Shown: one piece after another, positions 1 through 8,506 of the stretch
How positions within the stretch are numbered: the first letter of the stretch is position 1
How the letters are laid out: every line of letters begins with the position of its first letter
DNA from: Maritimibacter sp. DP1N21-5
GTDB taxonomy: Bacteria; Pseudomonadota; Alphaproteobacteria; Rhodobacterales; Rhodobacteraceae
Assembly (NCBI RefSeq): GCF_019218295.1
Contig: NZ_JAHUZF010000001.1
Span: 68,966-132,965 of the forward strand
Direction: 5' to 3'
DNA: 64,000 bases
Position numbers and translations under genes: made by a program
The notes under the pieces: model-generated
The model's input: only the letters and a program-made list of their open reading frames with translations
What the model was told of the DNA's origin: nothing
The model's database searches: none

Positions 1-376
1 CGAAACGTCCGGCGAGCTGCGGTTCCGCACTGGCGATGCCCTCGCGGTCCAGCCAGCGGTGGTTCGCGGTGCGGCGGGCGAAGATATCGAGTTCGCGCCG
101 ATCGCGTCCAAGGGTCACGACCAGCGTGCCCTCGCGATGCACTTCGGCCCCCTGTGCCTGCCACCAGTCGGCGGCGGCGCGACCCAGCCGGAACACCGGT
201 TCCTCGGCCGAGAACCCTTCGCAATCCGGTGCCAGCATGCCACCGGCCCACCACGAACAGGACTGTGCGCCGGGTCCGCCGGCGGGGTCCGTCACCGTGA
301 TGCTGTGGCCGCGCCCTGCGAGTTCCGCCGCAACGCATAGCCCGGCGACGCCGCTGCCCCGGATCGTGACCCTCAT
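1..376 (-). CDS. thiO: Glycine oxidase ThiO (N-terminal part; gene runs off the left edge)
   Basis: This is the first 125 residues of a FAD-dependent amine oxidase of the DAO family. ThiO oxidises glycine to iminoglycine, the dehydroglycine donor for the thiazole half of thiamine in aerobic bacteria. Right after Met1 there is a Rossmann dinucleotide motif ([19 protein letters not shown]), then the family-typical CSWWAGGMLAP stretch near residues 39-49. The start ATG overlaps the thiD stop by four bases (ATGA), so it is translationally coupled to thiD and shares the upstream TPP riboswitch. The remainder lies outside the window. Another small FAD oxidase is possible by sequence alone, but the thiD-linked position makes ThiO very likely. 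Confidence 0.85.
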   Translation of the reverse strand, partial: MRVTIRGSGVAGLCVAAELAGRGHSITVTDPAGGPGAQSCSWWAGGMLAPDCEGFSAEEPVFRLGRAAADWWQAQGAEVHREGTLVVTLGRDRRELDIFARRTANHRWLDREGIASAEPQLAGRF

Positions 377-1170
377 GACCAGACCTCATGGAAGTGATGC
401 ACCGGGCCGTGGCCCCCGCCGATTTGCAGCCCCTCCGCCGCGCGGATCGCGCCCTGGAGCCAGACGTGCGCGCGCCCGACTGCCTGTGACAGGGGCAGGC
501 CCCGTGCCAGCCCGGCGGCAATGGCCGAGGACAGGGTGCAACCGGTGCCGTGGGTGTTCTGGGTGGCGATGCGGTCGGCCTTGAAGGCTTTCGTGCCCGC
601 TGCGGTGACCAGCCAGTCGGTGCAGGTCTCGCCCCTGCGGTGGCCGCCCTTCATCAGCACCGCCCCCGCGCCCATCGCCAACAACCGCCGCCCCTGCTCC
701 TGCATGTCTTCGTCCGTGTCGGCGTGGACTGCGTTCAACAGGCGGGCGGCTTCCGGTAGGTTGGGGGTCAGGACCGTGGCGCGCGGCAGCATGTGGCGGC
801 AGAGCGCCAACACCGCGGTATCTGGCAGGAGCGCATCGCCGGATTTGGCCACCATCACCGGGTCCAGCACCACGGCCCCGGGAAATCCCGAGATGGCCCC
901 GGCCACGCATTCCACCAGGTCGGGTGTGCCCAGCATCCCGACCTTGATCGCGTGAACCTCGATGTCCTCCAGCACTGTCGCGACCTGCGCTTCGATCACC
1001 TCGAGCGGGACCGGGTGCACGGCGCGCACCGCTCGGGTGTTCTGCGCGGTGATCGCTGTAATGACGCTGGCACCGTAGACACCCAGGGCCGAAAAGGTCT
1101 TCAGGTCCGCCTGGATCCCGGCGCCGCCGCCGCTGTCGGACCCGGCAATGGTGAGAACTGTGGCTGTCAC
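373..1170 (-). CDS. thiD: Hydroxymethylpyrimidine/phosphomethylpyrimidine kinase ThiD
   Basis: A ribokinase-fold kinase of 265 residues that phosphorylates HMP and HMP-P to HMP-PP for thiamine synthesis in the cytoplasm. The N-terminal [11 protein letters not shown] motif (about residues 10-20) binds the pyrimidine, and the HGTGC anion-hole/catalytic-base motif is at about 207-211. Length is normal for ThiD. I chose the GTG at 1170 because the family sequence ([13 protein letters not shown]) begins right there; an ATG at 1215 would add 15 residues not typical of ThiD. It is first in the operon behind the TPP riboswitch and overlaps thiO by four bases. Confidence 0.93.
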   Translation of the reverse strand: MTATVLTIAGSDSGGGAGIQADLKTFSALGVYGASVITAITAQNTRAVRAVHPVPLEVIEAQVATVLEDIEVHAIKVGMLGTPDLVECVAGAISGFPGAVVLDPVMVAKSGDALLPDTAVLALCRHMLPRATVLTPNLPEAARLLNAVHADTDEDMQEQGRRLLAMGAGAVLMKGGHRRGETCTDWLVTAAGTKAFKADRIATQNTHGTGCTLSSAIAAGLARGLPLSQAVGRAHVWLQGAIRAAEGLQIGGGHGPVHHFHEVWS

Positions 1171-1251
1171 GTCCGTCCATCCGCTTGTCAGGGTCAGGGC
1201 GCGACAGGACATCAAGGGTGACCATGGGTCTTCGGACGGTCACGATGACTG

Positions 1252-1333
1252 TTTCCTACGCCGGTCCTAACCGGTTCAGGTTCAATGGGTTCGCGTGAAA
1301 GCGTCTCAGCCCCGAGGGGCACCCCAACAGATC
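1252..1333 (-). promoter_or_regulatory. TPP (thi-box) riboswitch
   Basis: Read on the minus strand, this leader carries the conserved thi-box blocks in order: a GGGGTGCC element, GGCTGAGA, an ACCC segment, then GAACCTGAACCGGTTAGGAC followed by CCGGCGTAGG. These are the hallmark pyrimidine- and pyrophosphate-sensor helices of the THI element. It lies about 80 bases upstream of the thiD start, so thiamine diphosphate is expected to repress thiD-thiO, in proteobacteria usually by masking the ribosome-binding site. The exact ends are approximate. Confidence 0.93.
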
Positions 1334-1370
1334 TGCCTACTGTGTAGGAAGGAATGGCCGCAGGGTCAAG

Positions 1371-2007
1371 GAACGACCATTTTGCGCCTCGCGGCCCGCA
1401 AGGGTTCGCTTCGCCGACCGGTCTTGCAGGCTTTTTCAGGCAATCAGGTCTGGCTTGCGACGCGCTGCACCTGACAGTGCGATGCATTGTCGATGGGGCA
1501 AGAGGCGGACGCGGCGCCGTGGTCCCGCGACACCCGAACGGTGAAACGCGAGGGGGCCCGGCGTCGGGTGCCGGCAAGGCTCGTCATGAAAACGTCGCGG
1601 CGCAGGTGGGACGGTGCGACTGCACGGGTCCGGATCAGTTGGCCCTTGCCGAAAGCGGGGGCAAGTTTCCAAGCATTGCGGAGAAGGAAGCCACGAGAGC
1701 GCCTTTCGGCGTGAAACTCGGTAACATCCAGTCTGTGACCGCACCGATGAGACGTGAAACCATCGAAGCCTTCGCCAGACTCCGGATCTTTTCTCAAGGC
1801 TACCAAGGGCAATGCGGCACGAGCAAATCCCCGGATCCGACCAGATAAGTGTTCAATCAGCCAGATCGTATGAAGTGCCTAGATGCTCTTGTAGCCCGTG
1901 GGTATCGATCCATGACCAGCCATGGTGCAAGTATCTTCGAGCACGACACTCGAGACAGATGGGCTTTGCCTTGCACGCGGCGCAGAACATATCGCCGGAC
2001 AGCGCGG
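1371..2007. other. Intergenic stretch without a recognisable gene
   Basis: About 640 bases between the thi-box leader and the 3' end of tctE. Several overlapping open frames exist on both strands, but none has a recognisable motif, a clear ribosome-binding site or coupling to a neighbour. The thiD promoter should lie at its left end. It may hold decayed sequence; I see nothing further. Confidence 0.5.
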
Positions 2008-3399
2008 CTACGCCGGCTTGGTTGCCGCCGGCAACTCGAGCCGAAAGCGCGTTCCACGATCGACGTTCTCCAAGCGTACCTTGCCATTGTTCTTGCGGAT
2101 CACCTGTTCGACGATTGCCAGCCCCAGACCCGTTCCTTCGCCGTGACGCAGCTGGGAAAACCGGCGGAACGCTGTTTCTTCCTCTTCCGGCGGAATTCCG
2201 ATGCCATCGTCTTCGACGGTGACGACGATGGTGTCGCCGTCTCGGGCGGTGCTGACTGAGATTCTCCCCATCGTGGGACCACCGTGTTTGAGGGCGTTCT
2301 CCACAAGATTGGTCAGCGCCTCGCCGATCAGGACGGGATCGCCCTCGATCTCGAGACGCTCGTCGGCCGGGTCAAGTGAAAATCTCAGATCGCGGGACAG
2401 GACGGAGGGGGCGATGCCACGGCAGACTTCTTCGACGATTGTGTTCAGGTCAAACCGCGTCACCGATCCGCCGTAGCCGTAGCGCAGACGTTCAAGCTGG
2501 AGCAACTGGCTTGTCAGCCGGGCCGCGGCGCGGGCGGCCGAGATCAGCTCGGCCTGACGGACGGAGCGTTCGGTGTCGTCGCGGACATCCGGCAGGGTTT
2601 CCGCGAGTGCCAGCAGCGCTGCGGTCGGGTTGCGCAGCTGATGAGCGGCATCGGAAATGAAGGCTTGATGTGCCTCGATACTGTCGCGGACCTGCCCGAA
2701 GAGGCGGTTCAGCGTCGAGACCACCCCGGCGACCTCGGTTGGCACGGGTCTGCGAATCCGACCGAGATCGTCGGGCGATCTTTTCTGGATCGCTTCCTGC
2801 AGGTCGTTGAGCGGGCGAAGCCCGACCTGCACCCCGAACCAAACCACGAGGGCCAAGGCGACCATCAGGCCTGCCATGACGGTTATTGCGCGCAGAGCCA
2901 ATTCCTGGGCGAACGCCTGACGGTCGCTCACCCGCTGCCAGACAGTCACGACCGTTTCGCCGGAGAGATTGTCGATCGTGCTTGCCTCGGTCATACGCAG
3001 CACCCGCATGTCTTCACCGCGATAGTTGGCAATGTAGTAGCCGGGTTCGGATTGCGGCATGTGCTGGTCGGGCCGCGGCGGATAGGCATATCCGGTGACA
3101 TAGTAGCCCCCCGGCCCGGTCACATGATAAAAAACCTCGCCGCCGCCCGCGTCCGAGATGAAATTGCGCGTGCTGGGGGACAGCGCATCGCCGCCCGAGA
3201 TTGCCACATCGCGGGAAATGGCCAGTGCTGCCGCCAGCAGGCTACGATCGAAAAGGTCTTCGGACGTGCGCTTTGCGGCCTCGAACCGCCACAGGCCCAA
3301 CAGGACCGACACCACCAGCAGAGGCGGAAGGATGACCAGAAACAGCCGCAGGCGCAGCGACATCGGCCGGTGCCTGACCGGCCTGCGGGTTCTAGCCAT
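2008..3399 (-). CDS. tctE: Sensor histidine kinase, TctE type
   Basis: A 463-residue inner-membrane sensor kinase. TM1 is at about 16-36; a periplasmic domain at about 37-170 resembles the N-terminal sensor domain of TctE-type two-component kinases; TM2 is at about 171-193. A HAMP-like linker leads to the H-box (SDAAHQLRNP) with phospho-acceptor His253. The ATPase domain shows N-box (NLVENALKHGG), G1 (DDGIGIP) and G2 (GTGLGLAI). The start overlaps the 3' end of the response regulator gene by eight bases, so the pair is co-translated. It faces the divergent tctC-tctA operon, so it probably senses a tricarboxylate and controls that transporter. The ligand is inferred. Confidence 0.9.
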   Translation of the reverse strand: MARTRRPVRHRPMSLRLRLFLVILPPLLVVSVLLGLWRFEAAKRTSEDLFDRSLLAAALAISRDVAISGGDALSPSTRNFISDAGGGEVFYHVTGPGGYYVTGYAYPPRPDQHMPQSEPGYYIANYRGEDMRVLRMTEASTIDNLSGETVVTVWQRVSDRQAFAQELALRAITVMAGLMVALALVVWFGVQVGLRPLNDLQEAIQKRSPDDLGRIRRPVPTEVAGVVSTLNRLFGQVRDSIEAHQAFISDAAHQLRNPTAALLALAETLPDVRDDTERSVRQAELISAARAAARLTSQLLQLERLRYGYGGSVTRFDLNTIVEEVCRGIAPSVLSRDLRFSLDPADERLEIEGDPVLIGEALTNLVENALKHGGPTMGRISVSTARDGDTIVVTVEDDGIGIPPEEEETAFRRFSQLRHGEGTGLGLAIVEQVIRKNNGKVRLENVDRGTRFRLELPAATKPA

Positions 3400-4063
3400 T
3401 CTCTACTTCCAGCATGTATCCCAGACCGCGCGCTGTCTTGATCCTAATGCCATATGGCTCCAGTCGCTTTCGCAGGCGGGAGATATGCGGCTCGATCGCG
3501 CTTTCCTCGGCGTCCGATCCGATCCCGTAGACGTGATTCATGAGTTGGCCTTTTGACACCAGCCGCCCGCGACGTTCCAGAAGGCATTCGAGCGTGGCGA
3601 TTTCCTTCCGCGGAATGTCAAAGGGCTGTTCGTCGAGAAGAAGCTGCCGCCCGGTGCGGTCAAAGACCAAAGGACCCAGCATGTCCCGTTCGGAAAATTC
3701 GAGGTTCTTGCGGCGGGCCATCGCGCGCAGTCGCGCTTCCAGTTCGTCCATATCGAAGGGCTTGGTCAGGTAATCGTCGGCACCCGCATCCAGGCCCGCG
3801 ACGCGTTCCGCCGTTTCGGAGCGCGCGGTCAGCAGGATCACGGGCGTCCCGTCGCCACGCCGCCGCATCGCACGCAGTACCGCCAGCCCGTCCATCTGCG
3901 GAAGGTTGAGATCGAGCACGATCAGATCGGCGCCTTCCCGTCGGAGAAAGGCATCGGCTTCGGCGCCGTCGTGAAGCAGGTCAACCGAATGGCCCCTGTC
4001 GCGCAGACGGAAAGCGATTCCGTGGGCCAGCGCCTCGTTATCTTCTATGACTGCAATACGCAT
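3392..4063 (-). CDS. tctD: Response regulator, OmpR/TctD type
   Basis: A 223-residue transcription factor: receiver domain (residues 1-115) with acidic pocket near Glu7/Asp8, phospho-acceptor Asp51 in VLDLNLP and conserved Lys in YLTKPF at about 101, followed by an OmpR-type winged-helix domain (about 130-220, ending RLRKRLEPYG...TARGLGYML). An in-frame ATG at 4141 would add 26 residues, but the receiver fold starts exactly at MRIAVIEDN, so 4063 is the start. It is first in the tctDE operon and divergent from tctC across about 150 bases, the likely location of its binding sites. Confidence 0.92.
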   Translation of the reverse strand: MRIAVIEDNEALAHGIAFRLRDRGHSVDLLHDGAEADAFLRREGADLIVLDLNLPQMDGLAVLRAMRRRGDGTPVILLTARSETAERVAGLDAGADDYLTKPFDMDELEARLRAMARRKNLEFSERDMLGPLVFDRTGRQLLLDEQPFDIPRKEIATLECLLERRGRLVSKGQLMNHVYGIGSDAEESAIEPHISRLRKRLEPYGIRIKTARGLGYMLEVENG

Positions 4064-4210
4064 GGTCACGCATTTGTCACGATGCGCAAGTTTCACGCAA
4101 GCTTGGAACGGCATTGTGCCGGGGTTGGAGGAGGGAATCATTCCCTTGAACGGCTAAAATAGCGCGCCGCGCTCCTGCTCGGCGCCCACAGGGTCTATGG
4201 GAGGAAACCA
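4064..4210. promoter_or_regulatory. Divergent promoter region tctDE / tctC
   Basis: A 147-base divergent spacer that must hold the promoters of the two-component operon (minus) and the transporter operon (plus). A GGAGG-like ribosome-binding site (ctatgggaggaaacc) precedes the tctC start at 4211. TctD is expected to bind here; I could not identify a specific repeat. Confidence 0.5.
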
Positions 4211-5287
4211 ATGACCATCAAGCATCTCGCCAGCTCTGCTGCGGTTCTCGCGATAATGACTGGCACGGCATTCGCCGAGGTCGATTTCGAAGGCAAGACG
4301 ATCGAATGGGTGATCCCGTTCTCGGAAACCGGCGGGTCGGCCAAATGGGCAAACTTTTTCGCGCCGCTACTCTCTCAGGAATTGCCTGGCCAGCCCACGG
4401 TCGTCGTGAAGTTCATGCCGGGCGCCGGATCGACCAAGGGCGCAAACTGGTTTCAGGAACAAGAACACAAGGATGGCACCTTGCTGTTCGGGTCCTCGGG
4501 TTCGACACAGTTCCCTTATCTTCTGAACGACCCCCGCGTTCGCTACGAATATGGTGACTGGATTCCAGTTATGGCCACGGGCACCGGTGGCGTCGCCTAT
4601 CTCAACCCCGAGGATGGTGCGAAATTCGACGGTTCGGCCGATGGCCTGAAGGATGTGAGCCTGATTTTCGGGTCGCAAGGTGCCACGGGTCTTGACCTCG
4701 TACCGCTCCTTGCGTGGAAGATGCTCGGCATGAACGTCGAGCCGGTATTCGGCATCAAGGGCCGTGGGGATGGCCGCCTGATGTTCGAGCGCGGCGAAGC
4801 GACGATCGACTACCAGACTTCCTCGGGCTATCTGTCGGGTGGCGCGGAACTGGTCGAGGCTGGCACAGCCGTTCCGATGATGTCCTGGGGCGCGCTGGAC
4901 GAAGACGGCAACATCGTGCGCGATCCGACCTTCCCCGACATGCCGTCCTTCAAGGAAGTCTGCGCGGCCACCGAGGGCTGCGAGACCGAGGGGGTCGCAT
5001 GGGACGCCTGGAAGGCCTTCTTCATCTCCGGCTACCCGTCGCAGAAGATCGCCTTCCTTCCCAAAGGCACCCCGCAGGATGTCGTCGACACCTATGTGGC
5101 CGCCTTCGAGGCGGTTCGGGCGCATCCCGACTTTGCCGACATCTCGTCCAACGAGGTGGGTGAATACCCGATGTTCGTCGGTGAAGGCGCCGAGAATGCG
5201 GCCAAGGAAGCCACGACGGTGACCCCCGAGGCGAAAGCCTATGTCATCGACTGGCTCAAAGAGTCCTACGGCGTGACGATCGAGTAA
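4211..5287 (+). CDS. tctC: Tripartite tricarboxylate transporter substrate-binding protein TctC
   Basis: A 358-residue periplasmic solute-binding protein of the Bug/TctC family. A Sec signal peptide covers residues 1-22 with cleavage after AFA. The mature protein starts with the family-typical pattern of a beta strand and VIPFSETGGSAKWA loop, and has the MPGAGSTKGANW segment that forms part of the ligand pocket. It delivers a carboxylate, probably a tricarboxylate, to the TctAB permease encoded immediately downstream. It contains several extra cysteines (for example CAATEGC), which is moderately unusual. A strong hairpin follows the gene, as often between binding-protein and permease genes. 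Confidence 0.93.
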   Translation: MTIKHLASSAAVLAIMTGTAFAEVDFEGKTIEWVIPFSETGGSAKWANFFAPLLSQELPGQPTVVVKFMPGAGSTKGANWFQEQEHKDGTLLFGSSGSTQFPYLLNDPRVRYEYGDWIPVMATGTGGVAYLNPEDGAKFDGSADGLKDVSLIFGSQGATGLDLVPLLAWKMLGMNVEPVFGIKGRGDGRLMFERGEATIDYQTSSGYLSGGAELVEAGTAVPMMSWGALDEDGNIVRDPTFPDMPSFKEVCAATEGCETEGVAWDAWKAFFISGYPSQKIAFLPKGTPQDVVDTYVAAFEAVRAHPDFADISSNEVGEYPMFVGEGAENAAKEATTVTPEAKAYVIDWLKESYGVTIE

Positions 5288-5297
5288 TCGTCCGCCC

Positions 5298-5329
5298 GGC
5301 AGGTCCTGCTTCTCCCTGCAGGGCCTGCC
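5298..5329 (+). terminator. Intra-operon hairpin between tctC and tctA
   Basis: A 12-base-pair stem (GGCAGGTCCTGC pairing with GCAGGGCCTGCC, one G-T wobble) closes an 8-base loop, right after the tctC stop. There is no run of T, so it is more likely a partial terminator or mRNA-stabilising hairpin that lets the binding protein be made in excess over the permease. Confidence 0.6.
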
Positions 5330-5368
5330 ACCCCCGCCTCTTAAATCCTCAACAGAAAGAACGGTGCG

Positions 5369-7399
5369 ATGGATCTCTTCGCGACCGCCCTGCCGGCGCT
5401 TGCCGATGCCTGGGCTCTCATTCTGCAACCTGTCGTCCTGGGTCATCTCGTTCTGGGCGTCGTCATGGGTCTCGCCGTCGGCGTGTTCCCCGGGCTGGGC
5501 GGCATCGCAGGCCTGTCCCTGCTTCTGCCCTTCATGTTCGGCATGGATCCGGTTCTGGGTCTCGCGCTGATGATCGGCATGGTGGCGGTGGTGCCGACAT
5601 CGGACACGTTCTCGTCGGTGCTCATGGGCATCCCGGGGTCATCAGCGTCACAGGCGACAGTTCTTGACGGTTTCCCGCTGGCGCGCAAGGGACAGGCGGC
5701 GCGGGCGCTGGCGGCGGCCTTTACCGCTTCGCTGTTCGGAGGCCTGGTCGGGGCGGTGTTCCTGACGCTCTTCATCGTCGTCGCGCGTCCGCTCGTGCTG
5801 GCCTTCGGCCTGCCCGAGATGCTCATGATTTCCATTCTCGGCCTGTCCATGGTCGCCGTCCTCGCAGGTCGGGTCGCGCTCAAGGGTCTGGCAGCCGCCG
5901 GGCTCGGTATGCTGATCGGCACCATCGGCGTCGCCGATGCGGGAGGGTCGCTGCGCATGGCGAGCTACGATTTCCCCTATCTGACGGACGGTCTGCAACT
6001 GGTCATCGTTGGTCTTGGCATCTTTGCGGTGCCCGAGATCGTCTCGCTCCTGCGGCAGGACCGGTCAATTGCCAAGAACGCCTCGCTCGGTGCCGGTTGG
6101 ATGGACGGGGTGCGAGACTGGTTCGAGAACAAGTGGCTGTCGGTGCGCTGTTCGCTGATCGGTGTTCTGGTCGGCGTGATCCCCGGCCTTGGCGGCTCTG
6201 TCGTCGACTGGATCGCCTATGGTCACGCTGTCCAGACCACCAAGGACAAGTCGCAATTCGGCAAGGGCGAGATCCGCGGCGTGATCGGGCCGGAAAGCTC
6301 GAACAACGCCAAGGAAGGCGGCGGGTTGGTTCCGACGCTGCTGTTCGGCATCCCCGGATCGGGCTCGATGGCGATCTTCATCGGGGCGATTGCCCTGCTC
6401 GGGTCGGGTGACATCGAGGTCGGCCCCGCCATGCTGCGCGACAACCTCGACATCACCTATTCCATCGTCTGGTTGCTGGCGCTGGCCAATGTCGTGGGCA
6501 CGCTTCTGTGCATCGGCGTGTCGGGCGGGATCGCGCGGCTCACCACGATCCGCTTCACCTATCTCGCGCCGTTCCTGTTCATGCTGATCGCCTTTGCGGC
6601 TTTCCAGTCGGGCCAGAACTTCGAAGACATCCTGGCGCTTTTTGCTATCGGTCTGATCGGCATCTTCCTGCGCCGCTTCGACTGGTCGCGTCCGGCGTTC
6701 CTGATCGGCTTCGTGCTGTCCAACCCGGTCGAGAAATTCTCGAACCAGGCTTTCCAGATTGCGTCGTTCCGTTTCCGCAAGTCCTTTGAGGAGGGCATCG
6801 ATTACATCTTCTCACCGATCGTGATTGTGCTTCTGATCGTGACGGTGGTCTCGGTGGTTCTGGGTCTTCGTCAGGCCAAGACCATCATGGCCGAGGGCGA
6901 CGTGCAGTCGGGTTCCAAACGGGCGCCGGTCATCTTTCTCTTCGTCATCATGGCCTATGTCGTGGTCGCGCTCATCAATGCGAGCCTGATCCCGAACTAC
7001 AATATGACTGACAAGATCGTGCCGCTTCTGATCGGTGGGATCACGCTGGTCGCGTTGCTCATCCTGCTCGGGCAGATGATCCGTCGGCCCGAGACGGACG
7101 CGATCTTCGCCGACAAGGAATCCTCGGGCGAGGATGCCGATGCGCCCTATGGGCTCTGGGGCACGCTTGCGTGGTTCTCTGGGCTCATTGCGGCGACCTA
7201 CGTGCTCGGCTTCATCCTCGCGCTCGCACTTTTCCTCGTGACTTTCCTCAGGGTTCGGGCACAGGCGGCATGGCCCAAGACCTTCATCCTCACAGCAGCT
7301 GGACTTGCCCTGATGTGTGTGATGGCGGGCGCCTTGAACCGTGATTTCCCGCCGGGGCTCTTGCAGGACGCCATCGATTTGCCCTGGCCGCTGAACTGA
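5369..7399 (+). CDS. tctA: Tripartite tricarboxylate transporter permease, TctA fused to a TctB-like domain
   Basis: A 676-residue inner-membrane protein. Residues 1 to about 505 are TctA, the large permease, with the duplicated glycine/proline signatures FPGLGGIAGL (near 43) and IPGLGGSVVDW (near 272) and the GIPGSGSMAIF segment. From about residue 517 a further 160 residues contain roughly four hydrophobic segments with a charged loop (RRPETDAIFADKES), which matches the size and layout of the separate small subunit TctB. No separate tctB lies between tctC and tctA, so the fusion explains its absence. It transports the TctC ligand with a cation gradient. The next gene starts at or just after the stop codon. 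Confidence 0.9.
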   Translation: MDLFATALPALADAWALILQPVVLGHLVLGVVMGLAVGVFPGLGGIAGLSLLLPFMFGMDPVLGLALMIGMVAVVPTSDTFSSVLMGIPGSSASQATVLDGFPLARKGQAARALAAAFTASLFGGLVGAVFLTLFIVVARPLVLAFGLPEMLMISILGLSMVAVLAGRVALKGLAAAGLGMLIGTIGVADAGGSLRMASYDFPYLTDGLQLVIVGLGIFAVPEIVSLLRQDRSIAKNASLGAGWMDGVRDWFENKWLSVRCSLIGVLVGVIPGLGGSVVDWIAYGHAVQTTKDKSQFGKGEIRGVIGPESSNNAKEGGGLVPTLLFGIPGSGSMAIFIGAIALLGSGDIEVGPAMLRDNLDITYSIVWLLALANVVGTLLCIGVSGGIARLTTIRFTYLAPFLFMLIAFAAFQSGQNFEDILALFAIGLIGIFLRRFDWSRPAFLIGFVLSNPVEKFSNQAFQIASFRFRKSFEEGIDYIFSPIVIVLLIVTVVSVVLGLRQAKTIMAEGDVQSGSKRAPVIFLFVIMAYVVVALINASLIPNYNMTDKIVPLLIGGITLVALLILLGQMIRRPETDAIFADKESSGEDADAPYGLWGTLAWFSGLIAATYVLGFILALALFLVTFLRVRAQAAWPKTFILTAAGLALMCVMAGALNRDFPPGLLQDAIDLPWPLN

Positions 7400-7416
7400 T
7401 GCGCGGAGACATGGAC

Positions 7417-8505
7417 ATGACACAGACAGGCATTCCCTACGTCTTCATGCGCGGCGGCACCTCGCGCGGACCCTACTTCAACATGAAGGACCTGCCCCAC
7501 GACCGTGAAACGCTGGCCGAGGTGCTGCTCGCCGTGATCGGCGCGGGGCACGGGATCAACATCGACGGGATCGGCGGCGGTGTCGCCGTGACCACCAAGG
7601 TGGCCATGCTGTCGCCCTCGGAGGACGACTGGGCGGACGTGGACTATTTCTTCGCCCAGGTCTCGGTCGAGGACCGGATCGTGGACTTCAGGCCGACCTG
7701 CGGCAACATCCTCTCGGGCGTCGGTCCAGCCGCCGTCGAGATGGGGCTGGTTGCGCCCACCGGCGACGAGACCGAAGTGAAGATCCGCGCCGTCAACACC
7801 GGCGCGCGGGTGCTGGCCCGGGTTCAGACTCCGGGCGGCGCGATGCGCTATGACGGCGATGTGGCGATCGCGGGGGTGCCCGGCACGGCGGCCCCCATCG
7901 CGCTCAATTTCATGGGCGTCGTCGGCTCCTCTACCGGGGCCTTCCTGCCCACGGGGAACCTGCGCGACAGTTTCGACGGGATTGAAGTCACCTGCATGGA
8001 TGTCGCGATGCCCATGACCATCGCCCGCGCCGCCGATTTCGGCCTCACGGGATACGAAACCGTGCAGGAGCTTGACGACAACCGTGACTTTTTTGCCCGG
8101 ATGGAAAGCGTCCGGCGTCAGGCGGGCGCGGCGATGGGGCTTGGGGACGTCTCCCAATCCGTAACGCCGAAATTCGGGCTTCTCTCTCCGGCCCGGAACG
8201 GCGGTACCATTGCGACCCGGTATTTCATGCCCTGGACGACACATCCCTCCATGGCGGTGACCGGGTCGCAGTGCCTTGCCTCCTGCGCGCTGACGCCGGG
8301 CACTGTGGCGGACGGGCTGCTCGAGCGCCCAGTGACCAGCCCGGCCAATGTGGTGCTGGAACATCCCTCGGGCACCATCGAGGTTCTCGTGGACTTCGAG
8401 ATGAACAACCACTTCACGCTGAACTCCGCCGGACTGCTGCGGACGGCGCGCAAGCTGGCGGACGGGCGCGTCTATGTCCCCGCTGCCGTATGGAAGGGAC
8501 TTTGA
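7417..8505 (+). CDS. PrpF / 4-oxalomesaconate tautomerase family isomerase
   Basis: A 362-residue member of the PrpF family (diaminopimelate-epimerase fold). It has the opening IPYVFMRGGTSRGPYF and the GIGGGVAVTTKVA segment typical of GalD and PrpF; FRPTCGNILSGVG around residue 90 carries the catalytic-type Cys. Family members move double bonds in tricarboxylates: 4-oxalomesaconate (GalD), 2-methylaconitate (PrpF) and aconitate isomerase. Its place in a tricarboxylate transport operon favours a tricarboxylate isomerase; the exact substrate is inferred. I chose the ATG at 7417 because GGAG sits eight bases upstream; ATGs at 7399 (overlapping the tctA stop) and 7411 are in the same frame. Confidence 0.82.
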   Translation: MTQTGIPYVFMRGGTSRGPYFNMKDLPHDRETLAEVLLAVIGAGHGINIDGIGGGVAVTTKVAMLSPSEDDWADVDYFFAQVSVEDRIVDFRPTCGNILSGVGPAAVEMGLVAPTGDETEVKIRAVNTGARVLARVQTPGGAMRYDGDVAIAGVPGTAAPIALNFMGVVGSSTGAFLPTGNLRDSFDGIEVTCMDVAMPMTIARAADFGLTGYETVQELDDNRDFFARMESVRRQAGAAMGLGDVSQSVTPKFGLLSPARNGGTIATRYFMPWTTHPSMAVTGSQCLASCALTPGTVADGLLERPVTSPANVVLEHPSGTIEVLVDFEMNNHFTLNSAGLLRTARKLADGRVYVPAAVWKGL

Positions 8506-8506
8506 C

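Noticed and set aside
1354..1848. Plus-strand open frame of 164 codons
   Set aside because: It overlaps the antisense of the thi-box leader, has no recognisable domain and no ribosome-binding site; arginine- and proline-rich chance frame in high-GC DNA.
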